A DNA stretch of 64,000 nucleotides from Pseudomonas prosekii (GCF_900105155.1 NZ_LT629762.1:868001-932000), one strand, 5' to 3'. Counted from the stretch's first letter, positions 9,138 to 17,811 are shown. Made by a program: numbers and translations. Notes: generated by a model not told the origin, from the sequence alone.

Positions 9138-10475
9138 ATGCCGCTGACTCGCATTGCCCAAACCTGCCTGCTGACCCTGTGCGGCGCGCTGGCCACCCAC
9201 GCCGGCGCCGACACCCGGGAAACCAGCCGCAGCTACATCGCCGAGCAAGCCAAGGCGCTCGAACCCGAACTGCTGGAAACCCGCCGCGACATCCACGCGC
9301 ATCCAGAGCTCGGTAACACCGAGAAACGCACTGCCGAACTGGTCGCCAAACAACTGCGCGCGATGGGCCTGGAGGTCAAAACCGGCGTCGCCCGCACCGG
9401 CGTGGTCGCCGTCCTCAAAGGCGCCCTGCCCGGCCCGACCGTGGCCCTGCGCGCCGACATGGATGCGCTGCCGGTCAAGGAAGTCGCGGACCTGCCATTC
9501 GCCTCGAAAGCCAAAGGCACCTACCTCAACAAAGAAGTCGACGTGATGCACGCATGCGGCCACGACGCGCACACCGCGATCCTGCTGAGCACGGCGAAAA
9601 TTCTTACAGGCCTGCGCGAAACGCTGCCCGGCACGGTGGTGTTCTACTTCCAACCGGCCGAAGAAGGCCCAAGCGACTTCATCCCGGATGGCACGAATAC
9701 CTGGGGCGCAAAAATGATGATCGCTGAAGGCGCGATGCAATCGCCGAAACCCGACGCGGTGTTCGGCTTGCACGTCTGGGCCGGCGTCCCCGCCGGGCAA
9801 ATCGCCTACCGCCCCGGCCCGACCCTCGCCAGCTCTGACGACCTGCGCATCAAAATCCTCGGCAAACAAACCCACGCCGGGCGCCCTTGGGACGGCATCG
9901 ACCCGATCACCGTCGGTGCCCAAACCATCGTCGGTCTGCAAACCGTGGTCAGCCGCCGCACCGACATCTCGTCCTACCCTTCGGTCGTCAGCATCGGCAC
10001 CATCAACGGCGGCACACGCTACAACATCATTCCCGAATCACTCGACATGACCGGGACCATCCGCTCCTACGACTACGGCATCCGCCAGAAACTGCACGCC
10101 GACGTCCGCCAAACCGTGGAAAAAATCGCCGAAAGCGGCGGCGCGAAAGCCGAAGTGACCATCATCGAAAAATACGACCCGACGATTAACAACCCGGCGC
10201 TGACCGAAAAAATGCTGCCGACCCTGCGCTGGGCGGCGAGAGACGACGTGGTGCAAGGGCCGCTGGTGGGCGGCGCGGAGGATTTTTCGTTCTATGCGAA
10301 AGAAGTGCCGGGGTTGTTTGTGTTCTTGGGCGTGACGCCCAGGGATCAGGATTTGAGCAAAGCGGCGCCGAATCATAATCCGGGGTTCTTTGTGGATGAG
10401 TCGGCGCTGGTGGTTGGGGTGCGGACGATGGCTTCGTTGGCTACAGATTATTTGTATGCGAATGGGAAGCCTTGA
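9138..10475 (+). CDS. M20-family metallopeptidase/amidohydrolase, exported
   Basis: The 445-aa protein belongs to the M20D amidohydrolase group, which hydrolyses N-acyl amino acids or related amides using metal ions. It begins with a signal peptide (cleavage near THAGA, residue 24). The motifs are RRDIHAHPELG (about residues 49-59), a metal-binding HACGHDAHT (about 138-146), the catalytic FQPAEEGP, and the dimerisation-domain stretch KQTHAGRPWDGIDP. Export to the periplasm is unusual against the common cytoplasmic hippurate-hydrolase type but known in Pseudomonas. AAGACC lies just before the ATG. The substrate is not predictable. Confidence 0.9.
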   Translation: MPLTRIAQTCLLTLCGALATHAGADTRETSRSYIAEQAKALEPELLETRRDIHAHPELGNTEKRTAELVAKQLRAMGLEVKTGVARTGVVAVLKGALPGPTVALRADMDALPVKEVADLPFASKAKGTYLNKEVDVMHACGHDAHTAILLSTAKILTGLRETLPGTVVFYFQPAEEGPSDFIPDGTNTWGAKMMIAEGAMQSPKPDAVFGLHVWAGVPAGQIAYRPGPTLASSDDLRIKILGKQTHAGRPWDGIDPITVGAQTIVGLQTVVSRRTDISSYPSVVSIGTINGGTRYNIIPESLDMTGTIRSYDYGIRQKLHADVRQTVEKIAESGGAKAEVTIIEKYDPTINNPALTEKMLPTLRWAARDDVVQGPLVGGAEDFSFYAKEVPGLFVFLGVTPRDQDLSKAAPNHNPGFFVDESALVVGVRTMASLATDYLYANGKP

Positions 10476-10476
10476 T

Positions 10477-10536
10477 GGGGTTTAGGGTGGGGGGATTGGG
10501 GGAGTCTGGGAGGGATTGGGTGGCTGGGAGGGGGTT
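10477..10536 (+). other. G-rich tract with quadruplex potential
   Basis: Directly after the amidohydrolase stop the plus strand carries at least nine runs of three or more G separated by one to five bases (GGGG, GGG, GGGGGG, GGGGG, GGG, GGG and so on). The tract is not part of a recognised gene and runs up to the first REP of the next element. Confidence 0.7.
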
Positions 10537-10677
10537 ATCGCGAGCAGGCTCGCTCCTACAGGGGGAATTGGGTGTGTTGGGGGGAACAGGTGGTCTGTGA
10601 GGACGCCTTCGCGGGCAAGCCTCGCTCCTACAGGGGGCTGGGTGTGTTTGGGAAAACAGGTGGTCTGTGAGGTCGCC
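10537..10677. repeat. Two directly repeated REP-containing units (about 70 bp each)
   Basis: Two single type I REPs (10537-10562 and 10605-10634) have the same orientation, each followed by a nearly identical tail containing GGGTGTGTT and ACAGGTGGTCTGTGAGG. The arrangement is a tandem duplication of a REP plus its flank rather than an inverted REPIN pair. It ends at the stop codon of the GntR regulator gene. Confidence 0.8.
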
Positions 10678-10681
10678 AGAC

Positions 10682-11395
10682 TCAGACCACATCAACCCCG
10701 ACATGAATCGCATCATGGCGCCAAAACTCCAAATCACAGTCGATCAGCCTCCCCCGCTGATCATAATTGACCCGAACAATCCTCAACCCCGGACTCCCCA
10801 CCGACACCCTCAACGCAGAAGCCGCATCCACTGACAACGCCGTCGGCACAATCTCAAAACGCACCCGGCCATAATGCAAATCGTAATGCCGCGCATACAA
10901 CTCGGTAATCGACTCATTCAAATCAAAATCCAGAATCCCCGGAAAAAACTGCGGATTCAGATAATGCTCCACGTACAACACCAACCGCCCATCAATCCGC
11001 CGCGCCCGACACACCTGAATCACACTCGACAACGCCGGCAACTGCAACCACTCGCACACCGCCGCCGAAGCCGGCTGCAACCGCGCTGAAATCACCTCCG
11101 TCGACGGCACCCGCCCCTGCGCACTCACCATCGCGTGAAAATGACTGCGCTGCATCAGGTTATAAGCAAGACGCGGCGGCGAAACAAACCAGCCACGGCG
11201 CTCCTCCCGATAAATCTGCCCCTGCGCCTCCAACTGCAACAACGCCTCGCGCACGGTAATGCGCGTCGTCCCGAACAACTCACTGAGCTTGCGCTCGGCC
11301 GGCAACTTGCTCCCGGCCGCCAACAACCCATGGCCCAGTTGCTCCTGCAACACCTGGCCAATCGCTGTCACCGCTTTGATTGCCTCATCGCGCAT
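10682..11395 (-). CDS. GntR-family transcriptional regulator with UTRA domain (HutC/PhnF-like)
   Basis: The 237-aa protein has an N-terminal winged HTH (about residues 8-72, with LPAERKLSELFGTTRITVREA) and a C-terminal UTRA ligand-binding domain (about 95-232). UTRA regulators usually repress an adjacent catabolic or transport operon until a small ligand binds. It is divergent from the ABC operon starting at 11757, so it is the obvious candidate regulator. A TTG three bases upstream of the ATG could also serve as start. As I recall, P. aeruginosa has a regulator at this position (PA3249). The ligand is unknown. Confidence 0.88.
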   Translation of the reverse strand: MRDEAIKAVTAIGQVLQEQLGHGLLAAGSKLPAERKLSELFGTTRITVREALLQLEAQGQIYREERRGWFVSPPRLAYNLMQRSHFHAMVSAQGRVPSTEVISARLQPASAAVCEWLQLPALSSVIQVCRARRIDGRLVLYVEHYLNPQFFPGILDFDLNESITELYARHYDLHYGRVRFEIVPTALSVDAASALRVSVGSPGLRIVRVNYDQRGRLIDCDLEFWRHDAIHVGVDVV

Positions 11396-11410
11396 CAAAC
11401 GTTACCTATC

Positions 11411-11422
11411 TGGACTAGACCA
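11411..11422. promoter_or_regulatory. Candidate GntR/UTRA operator next to the regulator gene
   Basis: TGGACTAGACCA, symmetric except at one base pair, lies 16 bp upstream of the regulator start. GntR/HutC-type proteins typically bind short palindromes with this kind of spacing, and the position fits autoregulation. The remaining roughly 270 bp up to the second site has no gene that I can support. Confidence 0.45.
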
Positions 11423-11691
11423 GCACTGAATCGGGGCACCGCTGCCGGCAAAAACCGCCTGAGCAACGTCCAGCAAGCCTAGGCAGCCCAGATGACCAAC
11501 AGATGACAAAGCCGCCCAACGGTCATCAAAAGCACCCGCGCAAACCTTGCAATACATCGGCCAAGTCCCAGCTCAGCGGGCCGCTGCCCATGGTCTACGC
11601 TTACCGGGCACCCGCCAGATCCGGGCAAATAAAAGCCCCGTCGGGCGACCGCCGACATGAAAGTGTCATGCAGTCCGCCTAAATTGGCTCA

Positions 11692-11716
11692 GGTGTTGCT
11701 GACCTAGACCAACACC
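11692..11716. promoter_or_regulatory. Candidate operator upstream of the ABC operon
   Basis: An inverted repeat with arms GGTGTTG and CAACACC and an 11-bp spacer encloses a CTAGACCA core that matches the core of the site beside the regulator gene. It sits about 40 bp upstream of the binding-protein start codon, a position suited to repression of the operon. Confidence 0.45.
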
Positions 11717-11756
11717 ACCGCAATCGCAGCGTTGAAAACGCCCAAAGGAGCTTCGG

Positions 11757-12821
11757 ATGAAACAGCTTTTCCTGGCATCACTGTTAGGCTCGACCATTGC
11801 CATGTGCACCGCCGCGATGGCGGCTGATGATTTGAAAACCCTGGAAGCCGCAGCGAAAGCGGAAGGTGCAGTCAACAGCGTCGGCATGCCCGATGACTGG
11901 GCGAACTGGAAAGGCACGTGGGAAGACCTGGCGAAAAAATACGGCCTCAAACACGTCGACACCGACATGAGCTCGGCGCAGGAAATCGCCAAGTTCGCCG
12001 CTGAGAAAGACAACGCCAGCGCCGACATCGGCGACGTCGGTGCGGCCTTCGGCCCGATCGCGGTCAAGCAAGGCGTGGTGCAACCGTATAAGCCAACCAC
12101 CTGGGAACAAATTCCGGCCTGGGCCAAAGACACCGACGGCAACTGGGCGCTGGCCTACACCGGCACCATCGCATTCATCGTCAACAAGAAACTCCTGCAC
12201 GGCTCCGAATCGCCAACCAAATGGGCTGACCTGAAAACCGGCAAATACAAGGTTTCCATCGGTGACGTGAGCACCGCCGCGCAAGCCGCCAACGGCGTTC
12301 TGGCGGCTGCTTACGCCAATGGCGGTGACGAGAAAAACCTGGCTCCGGCCCTGCTGCTGTTCGCCGACATCGCCAAGCAAGGGCGTCTGTCGATGGCCAA
12401 CCCGACCATCGCCACCATGGAAAAAGGCGAAATCGAAGTCGGCGTGGTCTGGGACTTCAACGGCCTGAGCTACAAAGCCAAGATGGCTAACCCGGATGAC
12501 TACACCGTGCTGATCCCGTCCGACGGTTCGGTGATTTCCGGTTACACCACCATCATCAACAAATACGCGAAGAACCCGAACGCCGCCAAGCTGACCCGCG
12601 AATACATCTTCAGCGACGCCGGCCAGATCAACCTGGCGCGCGGCAACGCTCGTCCGATCCGCGCCGAACACCTGCAACTGCCCGCCGAGGTCCAGGCCAA
12701 ATTGCTGCCGAACGAGCAGTACAAAGGCGTGACCCCGATCAAAGACCCCGACGCATGGGAAAAAACCTCCAAAGCCCTGCCGCAGAAGTGGAACGAAGAA
12801 GTCATTGTTGAAATGAAGTGA
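11757..12821 (+). CDS. ABC transporter periplasmic substrate-binding protein
   Basis: The 354-aa protein starts with a clear signal peptide (MKQLFLASLLGSTIAM, cleavage near AMA-AD at residue 23) and then the bilobed binding-protein fold of the iron/spermidine/phosphonate-type COG1840-like group. Recognisable stretches are DIGDVGAAFGPIAV, WALAYTGTIAFIVNKK and GEIEVGVVWDFNGLSYKAK. CAAAGGAGC lies just upstream of the ATG. It is the first gene of an operon with a phosphatase-like enzyme, two permeases and an ATPase, so it should deliver the solute imported by that system. The solute is not identifiable from sequence; a phosphate ester or phosphonate is inferred from the neighbours. Confidence 0.9.
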   Translation: MKQLFLASLLGSTIAMCTAAMAADDLKTLEAAAKAEGAVNSVGMPDDWANWKGTWEDLAKKYGLKHVDTDMSSAQEIAKFAAEKDNASADIGDVGAAFGPIAVKQGVVQPYKPTTWEQIPAWAKDTDGNWALAYTGTIAFIVNKKLLHGSESPTKWADLKTGKYKVSIGDVSTAAQAANGVLAAAYANGGDEKNLAPALLLFADIAKQGRLSMANPTIATMEKGEIEVGVVWDFNGLSYKAKMANPDDYTVLIPSDGSVISGYTTIINKYAKNPNAAKLTREYIFSDAGQINLARGNARPIRAEHLQLPAEVQAKLLPNEQYKGVTPIKDPDAWEKTSKALPQKWNEEVIVEMK

Positions 12822-12829
12822 TGCTTCAT

Positions 12830-12924
12830 CTGTAGGAGCAAAGCTTGCTCGCGAAGACGGACTGACATTCAACATTGATGTTGGCTGAAAGTCCGCCTTC
12901 GCGGGCAAGCCTCGCTCCTACAGG
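12830..12924. repeat. REPIN, type I
   Basis: Two inverted type I REPs with CCTGTAGG-type outer ends lie between the binding-protein gene and the rest of the operon. In transport operons an intercistronic REP can make the binding-protein mRNA outlast the downstream part, which would suit the need for more binding protein than permease. Confidence 0.88.
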
Positions 12925-12963
12925 TTTTGTTGTTATCTACTGTTTTGCGGAGCTCTCGCCCCT

Positions 12964-13770
12964 ATGAAGCACAACGTCATCCTTGTCGTGCTCGACGGCC
13001 TCAATTACGAGGTCGCACGCCACGCCATGGGGCACCTGCAGGCTTACGTTGGCGCAGGACGCGCAGCGCTGTACAAACTGGAGTGCGAACTGCCGGCCCT
13101 GTCCCGACCGCTTTACGAATGCATCCTGACCGGCGTTACGCCGATCGACAGCGGCATCGTCCACAACAACGTCTCGCGCCTGTCCAACCAGCGCAGCATC
13201 TATCACTACGCGCGCGACGCCGGCCTGACCACCGCCGCCGCGGCTTATCACTGGGTCAGCGAGCTGTACAACCGTTCGCCATTTGTCGCCGCCCGCGATC
13301 GTCACACCGACGACGCCGAGCTGCCGATCCAGCACGGGCACTTCTACTGGAACGACCACTACCCCGATTCGCACCTGTTCGCCGACGCGGAAAACCTGCG
13401 CCTGCGCCATGCACCGAATTTTCTGCTGATCCACCCAATGAACATCGACGACGCCGGGCACAAGCACGGCCTCGACACGCCGCAATACCGCAACAGCGCG
13501 CGCTCGGCCGACATCATTCTCGCCGATTACCTGCAAACCTGGCTCGACGCCGGCCACCAGGTATTGGTGACCGCTGACCACGGCATGAACAACGACCGCT
13601 CGCACAACGGCCTGCTGCCGGAAGAACGCGAAGTGCCGCTGTTTGTCCTCGGCGACGCCTTCAGCCTCAACCCCGACGCGGCGCCGAAACAAATCGAAAT
13701 CTGCGGCAGCGTCTGCGAACTGCTCGGCGTGCCCCACGACAAACCTGTGTGCCGGGAGCTGCTCAAGTGA
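12964..13770 (+). CDS. Alkaline-phosphatase-superfamily protein (nucleotide pyrophosphatase/phosphodiesterase-like)
   Basis: The 268-aa protein has no signal peptide and begins MKHNVILVVLDGLNYE, the first metal-binding motif of the alkaline phosphatase superfamily. Further metal ligands are HPMNIDDAGHKHG (about residues 158-170) and TADHGMNN (about 200-207). The nucleophile region is probably in PALSRPLYECILTGVTP. The family cleaves phosphate mono- or diesters, pyrophosphates or phosphonates. A cytoplasmic enzyme inside an import operon suggests it acts on the imported compound. Its stop overlaps the GTG start of the first permease gene. It is shorter than phosphonoacetate hydrolase (about 410 aa), so I do not call that function. 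Confidence 0.85.
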   Translation: MKHNVILVVLDGLNYEVARHAMGHLQAYVGAGRAALYKLECELPALSRPLYECILTGVTPIDSGIVHNNVSRLSNQRSIYHYARDAGLTTAAAAYHWVSELYNRSPFVAARDRHTDDAELPIQHGHFYWNDHYPDSHLFADAENLRLRHAPNFLLIHPMNIDDAGHKHGLDTPQYRNSARSADIILADYLQTWLDAGHQVLVTADHGMNNDRSHNGLLPEEREVPLFVLGDAFSLNPDAAPKQIEICGSVCELLGVPHDKPVCRELLK

Positions 13771-14612
13771 ACGCCATGACTCGCGGCAAATGGCTGGCGG
13801 CGCTGTGTCTGGTGCCCTTCGCCCTGTTCTTTATCGTGTTCGAAATCGCCCCGCTGGTCTGGGTGATGATCAACAGCCTGCAATCGGAAGAGTTCGGTTG
13901 GGGCGTGGCCAACTTCAGCAAAATCTTCAGCTCGAAGTTCTATTTGCAGGCGATCCAGTACAGCCTCGAAATCAGTTTCTGGTCGAGCGTATTCGGCATC
14001 ATCATCGCCGTGCTTGGCGCGTATTCGTTGCGCCGGGTCGACTCCAAACTGCGCAACTTCGTCAACGCCTTCGCCAACATGACCAGCAACTTCGCCGGCG
14101 TGCCACTGGCCTTCGCGTTCATCATTCTGCTCGGCTTCAACGGCAGCTTCACCATCATGCTCAAGCAGGCCGGGATCATTCAGGACTTCAACCTGTACTC
14201 GAAAACCGGCCTGATCATTCTCTACACCTACTTCCAGATCCCGCTTGGCGTGTTGCTGCTGTACCCGGCGTTCGATGCCTTGCGCGAAGACTGGCGCGAG
14301 TCTGCCGAACTGCTCGGCGCCAACGGTTGGCAATTCTGGCGCCACATCGGTTTGCCGGTGCTGACCCCGGCGCTGCTCGGCACCTTCGTGATCCTGCTGG
14401 CCAACGCCCTCGGCGCCTACGCCACGGTTTACGCGCTGACCACCGGCAACTTCAACGTGCTGCCGATCCGCATCGCGGCGATGGTTTCCGGCGACATCTC
14501 CCTCGACCCGAACATGGCCAGCGCCCTCGCCGTGGTGCTGGTGGCGTTGATGACCCTGGTGACCATCGTCCATCAGTTGCTGTTGAAGAGGAGCTACCAT
14601 GTCTCGCGCTGA
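13767..14612 (+). CDS. ABC transporter permease subunit 1
   Basis: The 281-aa protein has about six membrane helices and the inner-membrane-component (EAA) loop ALREDWRESAELLGANGWQFW (about residues 176-196), which contacts the ATPase. It belongs to the PotB/AEP-type permease family. I chose the GTG at 13767, which overlaps the previous stop as GTGA and has GGGAG nine bases upstream; the ATG at 13776 is the alternative. It overlaps the second permease gene by 14 bases, which points to coupled translation of a heterodimeric channel. Confidence 0.9.
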   Translation: MNAMTRGKWLAALCLVPFALFFIVFEIAPLVWVMINSLQSEEFGWGVANFSKIFSSKFYLQAIQYSLEISFWSSVFGIIIAVLGAYSLRRVDSKLRNFVNAFANMTSNFAGVPLAFAFIILLGFNGSFTIMLKQAGIIQDFNLYSKTGLIILYTYFQIPLGVLLLYPAFDALREDWRESAELLGANGWQFWRHIGLPVLTPALLGTFVILLANALGAYATVYALTTGNFNVLPIRIAAMVSGDISLDPNMASALAVVLVALMTLVTIVHQLLLKRSYHVSR

Positions 14613-15399
14613 ATTGGGCCCCGTCGGCGTCTACCACCGGGTCGTGGTGTATCTGCTGTTTGCGATCCTGTTATTGCCACTGCTCGGCACGCTGATCTAT
14701 TCGATCTCCAGCAGTTGGTCGGCGACCATTCTGCCCAGCGGTTTCACCTTCAAATGGTATTTGCAGCTGTGGAGCGATCCGCGTTTCCTCCACGCTTTCG
14801 GCCAGTCGCTGCTGGTGTGCGTCGGCGCGCTGATCCTCTCAGTGGTGCTGATTCTGCCGCTGCTGTTTGTCGTGCATTACCACTTCCCGAAACTCGATGC
14901 GCTGATGAACATCCTGATCCTGCTGCCCTTCGCGGTGCCGCCGGTGGTGTCCTCGGTCGGCCTGCTGCAACTGTACGGTTCCGGGCCGTTGGCGATGGTC
15001 GGCACGCCGTGGATTCTGATCGGTTGCTACTTCACCGTCGCCCTGCCGTTCATGTACCGCGCGATCACCAACAACCTGCAAGCGATCAATCTGCGCGACC
15101 TGATGGACGCCGCGCAACTGCTCGGCGCCAGCACTTTTCAAGCGGCATTCCTGGTAGTGCTGCCGAACTTGCGCAAGGGTTTGATGGTGGCGTTGCTGCT
15201 GTCGTTCTCGTTCCTGTTCGGTGAGTTCGTGTTCGCCAACATCCTCGTCGGCACGCGTTACGAAACCTTGCAGGTGTACCTCAACAACATGCGCAACAGC
15301 AGCGGCCACTTCACCAGCGCGCTGGTGATTTCCTATTTCTTCTTTGTGCTGGTTCTGACCTGGGCGGCCAATATCTTGAACAAGGACAAAAGCGAATGA
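14599..15399 (+). CDS. ABC transporter permease subunit 2
   Basis: The 266-aa protein is the second membrane component (PotC-like) with six predicted helices. Its EAA loop, LRDLMDAAQLLGASTFQAAF, lies at about residues 158-177. GAGGAG precedes the ATG inside the 3' end of permease 1. Its stop overlaps the ATPase start as ATGA. Together with permease 1 it forms the translocation pathway for the imported solute. Confidence 0.92.
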   Translation: MSRAELGPVGVYHRVVVYLLFAILLLPLLGTLIYSISSSWSATILPSGFTFKWYLQLWSDPRFLHAFGQSLLVCVGALILSVVLILPLLFVVHYHFPKLDALMNILILLPFAVPPVVSSVGLLQLYGSGPLAMVGTPWILIGCYFTVALPFMYRAITNNLQAINLRDLMDAAQLLGASTFQAAFLVVLPNLRKGLMVALLLSFSFLFGEFVFANILVGTRYETLQVYLNNMRNSSGHFTSALVISYFFFVLVLTWAANILNKDKSE

Positions 15400-16385
15400 G
15401 CTACGTCAGCGTCCAACACCTGCAAAAAAGCTATGCCGGCACGCCTGTCTTCAGCGATATCAATTGCGAAATTCAGAAGGGTGAATTCGTCACCCTCCTC
15501 GGCCCTTCCGGTTGTGGCAAGTCGACGTTGCTGCGCTGTATCGCCGGGCTGACCTCGGTGGATGGCGGCAAGATCCTGCTTGATGGCGTCGATATCGTGC
15601 CGCTGAGCCCGCAGAAACGCGGAATCGGCATGGTGTTTCAGAGCTATGCACTGTTCCCGAACATGACGGTGGAACAGAACGTCGCGTTTGGTTTGCGCAT
15701 GCAAAAGGTCAACGCCGACGACAGCCACCGACGCGTCGCCGACGTGCTGAAACTGGTGGAGCTCAACGAGTTCGCCGCGCGTTATCCGCATCAACTGTCT
15801 GGCGGTCAATGTCAGCGGGTGGCGCTGGCGCGTTCGTTGGTTACGCGGCCTCGCCTGTTGCTGCTGGATGAGCCGTTGTCGGCGCTGGATGCGCGGATTC
15901 GTAAACATCTGCGCGAACAGATCCGTCAGATTCAGCGCGAACTTGGCTTGACCACGATTTTCGTCACACACGATCAGGAAGAAGCGCTGACGATGTCTGA
16001 TCGCATTTTCCTGATGAATCAGGGAAAAATCGTACAAAGCGGCGACGCCGAAACCCTCTACACCGCGCCCGTCGATGTGTTCGCCGCCGGTTTTATCGGC
16101 AACTACAACCTGCTCGACGCCGACAGCGCGACAAAACTGTTGCAGCGACCGATCAACAGCCGCATCGCGATTCGCCCGGAAGCCATCGAACTGAGCCTCA
16201 ACGGCGAACTCGACGCGCAGATCCGCAGCCACAGCCTGTTGGGCAACGTGATCCGCTACCGGGTCGAGGCCCGAGGCGTGGAATTGGTGGTGGATGTGTT
16301 GAACCGCTCGGCGGCGGATCTGCATCCCGACGGTCAGCGCCTGGCGCTTTCCATCGATCCGACTGCCCTGTGTGAGGTAGCCTGA
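15396..16385 (+). CDS. ABC transporter ATP-binding protein
   Basis: The 329-aa ATPase has Walker A GPSGCGKST (residues 36-44), Q-loop MVFQSYALFPNMTV, signature LSGGQ (about 135-139), Walker B LLLLDEPLSALDAR (about 155-168) and H-loop FVTHDQEEAL. The region after about residue 240 is a TOBE-like regulatory domain typical of PotA/FbpC-type importers. It powers the two permeases encoded immediately upstream, with which it shares an ATGA overlap. Confidence 0.95.
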   Translation: MSYVSVQHLQKSYAGTPVFSDINCEIQKGEFVTLLGPSGCGKSTLLRCIAGLTSVDGGKILLDGVDIVPLSPQKRGIGMVFQSYALFPNMTVEQNVAFGLRMQKVNADDSHRRVADVLKLVELNEFAARYPHQLSGGQCQRVALARSLVTRPRLLLLDEPLSALDARIRKHLREQIRQIQRELGLTTIFVTHDQEEALTMSDRIFLMNQGKIVQSGDAETLYTAPVDVFAAGFIGNYNLLDADSATKLLQRPINSRIAIRPEAIELSLNGELDAQIRSHSLLGNVIRYRVEARGVELVVDVLNRSAADLHPDGQRLALSIDPTALCEVA

Positions 16386-16419
16386 TGCCTTTGCTGATGT
16401 TGAAGAGAGAACTGCACTG

Positions 16420-17073
16420 ATGGCCCTGGCAATTTTTGATCTGGACGAAACCCTGATTCATGGCGACTGCGCCACCCTCTGGAGCGAACAGATGGGCCGG
16501 CTGGGCTGGGTTGATCCCGAGTCGTTCATGCGGCAGAACAATGAGCTGATGGACGCCTACAGCCACGGCAAACTGCGGATGGAGGACTACATGGCGTTCA
16601 GCCTCGAACCGATGATCGGGCGCACGCCGGAAGAAGTCGATCACTTGGTCGGCCCGTGGGTTGAAGACTTTATCGAGCCGATTATTTTCAGCGACGCCAC
16701 CAAAACCATCGCCGCGCACCGCAAGGCCGGTAACCGGATTCTGGTGATTTCGGCGTCGGGCACGCATTTGGTCAGGCCGATTGCTGATCGGCTGGGCATC
16801 GACGAGATTCTCGCCATCGAACTGGAAGTGGCGCACGGCGTTTACAGCGGCAACACAGTTGGCACGCTGACCTACCGCGAAGGCAAAATCACCCGATTGC
16901 TGGAATGGCTCGACGCCGAAGAGGAAAACCTCGAAGGCGCAAGCTTCTACTCCGATTCACGCAACGACCTGCCACTGCTGCTGAAAGTCGACTTCCCGCA
17001 CGTGGTCAACCCGGACCCGGTGCTGCTTGAGCACGCCGAAAAAGCCGGCTGGCCAATCCACCTCTGGAAATAA
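16420..17073 (+). CDS. HAD-superfamily (subfamily IB, SerB-like) phosphatase
   Basis: The 217-aa protein starts MALAIFDLDETLIHGD, with the nucleophile/acid-base pair Asp7 and Asp9 in DLDET. Motif II is VISASGTHLV (about residues 108-117) and motif III/IV is FYSDSRNDLPLL (about 175-186). An alpha-helical cap lies between motifs I and II as in phosphoserine phosphatase-like HAD-IB enzymes. It follows the ATPase gene by 34 bp and is probably co-transcribed. A second phosphate-releasing enzyme in the operon supports the idea of importing a phosphorylated compound. Confidence 0.88.
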   Translation: MALAIFDLDETLIHGDCATLWSEQMGRLGWVDPESFMRQNNELMDAYSHGKLRMEDYMAFSLEPMIGRTPEEVDHLVGPWVEDFIEPIIFSDATKTIAAHRKAGNRILVISASGTHLVRPIADRLGIDEILAIELEVAHGVYSGNTVGTLTYREGKITRLLEWLDAEEENLEGASFYSDSRNDLPLLLKVDFPHVVNPDPVLLEHAEKAGWPIHLWK

Positions 17074-17101
17074 CCGATACCCCCACAGGGACCGCACAAA
17101 A

Positions 17102-17435
17102 CCTGTAGGAGCAAGGCTTGCCCGCGATTGCCGCGACGCGGTCCGACTGACGGACCGCGTTATCGTTCTTCGCGGGCAAGCTTTGCTCCTACAAGGGCGG
17201 CGCAAAACCTGTAGGAGCGAGGCTTGCCCGCGAATGCCGCGACGCCGTTCTACTGACGGACCGCGTTATCGTTCTTCGCGGGCAAGCCTCGCTCCTACAA
17301 GGACCGCACAGAACCTGTGGGAGCAAGGCTTGCCCGCGATTGCCGCGACGCGGTCCGACTGGTGGACCGCGTTATCGTTCTTCGCGAGCAAGCTTTGCTC
17401 CTACAAGGGCGGCGCGAAACCTGTAGGAGCGAGGC
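17102..17435. repeat. Tandem array of type I REPINs, 106-bp period
   Basis: REPINs begin at 17102, 17208, 17314 and 17420, exactly 106 bp apart. The inner part (GCCGCGACG...GACCGCGTTATCGTTCTT) is also nearly identical between units, so whole units were duplicated, not only the palindromic ends. The fourth unit is broken after its first 16 bp by the insertion sequence and continues at 18685. No gene is visible in this stretch. Confidence 0.93.
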
Positions 17436-17508
17436 TGAACTGGCCTAATGATTTTGGACACTTCAATCGGGCGCTATGATGTCGCCCAAATCTGAGGTGT
17501 TTTTGGAT

Positions 17509-17811
17509 ATGCGTAATTCTTATTCAACTGAGTTCAAACTCAAGGCTGCTGGCATGGTGCTGGATGAGGGGATATCGGTTCCCGAGGTTTGCGCCAGTTT
17601 AGATATTGGCCCTACCGCCTTGCGTCGCTGGGTCGATCAGGTGCGTAAAGAACGCCAGGGTTCGACCCCGGTGGGAGCCAAAGCGATCACGGCTGACCAG
17701 CGAGAAATCCAGGAACTCAAAGCCTTGCTCAGGCAAAAAGACCGGGATATCGAAATCCTAAAAAAGGCCAGTGCTCTCCTGCTTTTGGACGCCAAAGATC
17801 ATTCTCACTGA
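17509..17811 (+). CDS. IS3-family transposase OrfA
   Basis: About 100 aa beginning MRNSYSTEFKLKAAG, with an HTH (EVCASLDIGPTALRRWVDQ) that recognises the IS ends and a leucine-zipper-like coiled coil (EIQELKALLRQKDRDIEILKK). The frame opens earlier at 17476, but the ATG at 17509 matches typical OrfA starts. The slippery sequence AAAAAAG at 17760-17766 should let a fraction of ribosomes shift -1 into the OrfB frame and make the OrfAB transposase. Confidence 0.9.
   Translation: MRNSYSTEFKLKAAGMVLDEGISVPEVCASLDIGPTALRRWVDQVRKERQGSTPVGAKAITADQREIQELKALLRQKDRDIEILKKASALLLLDAKDHSH

Noticed and set aside
11520..11560. A possible Pho box upstream of the ABC operon (GGTCATCAAAAGC region)
   Set aside because: Only one weak half-site resembles the CTGTCAT direct repeat; spacing and second half are missing.
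17102..17435. Regularly spaced repeats considered as a CRISPR array
   Set aside because: The units are 106 bp with palindromic REP ends and conserved centres; there are no unique spacers and no cas genes.
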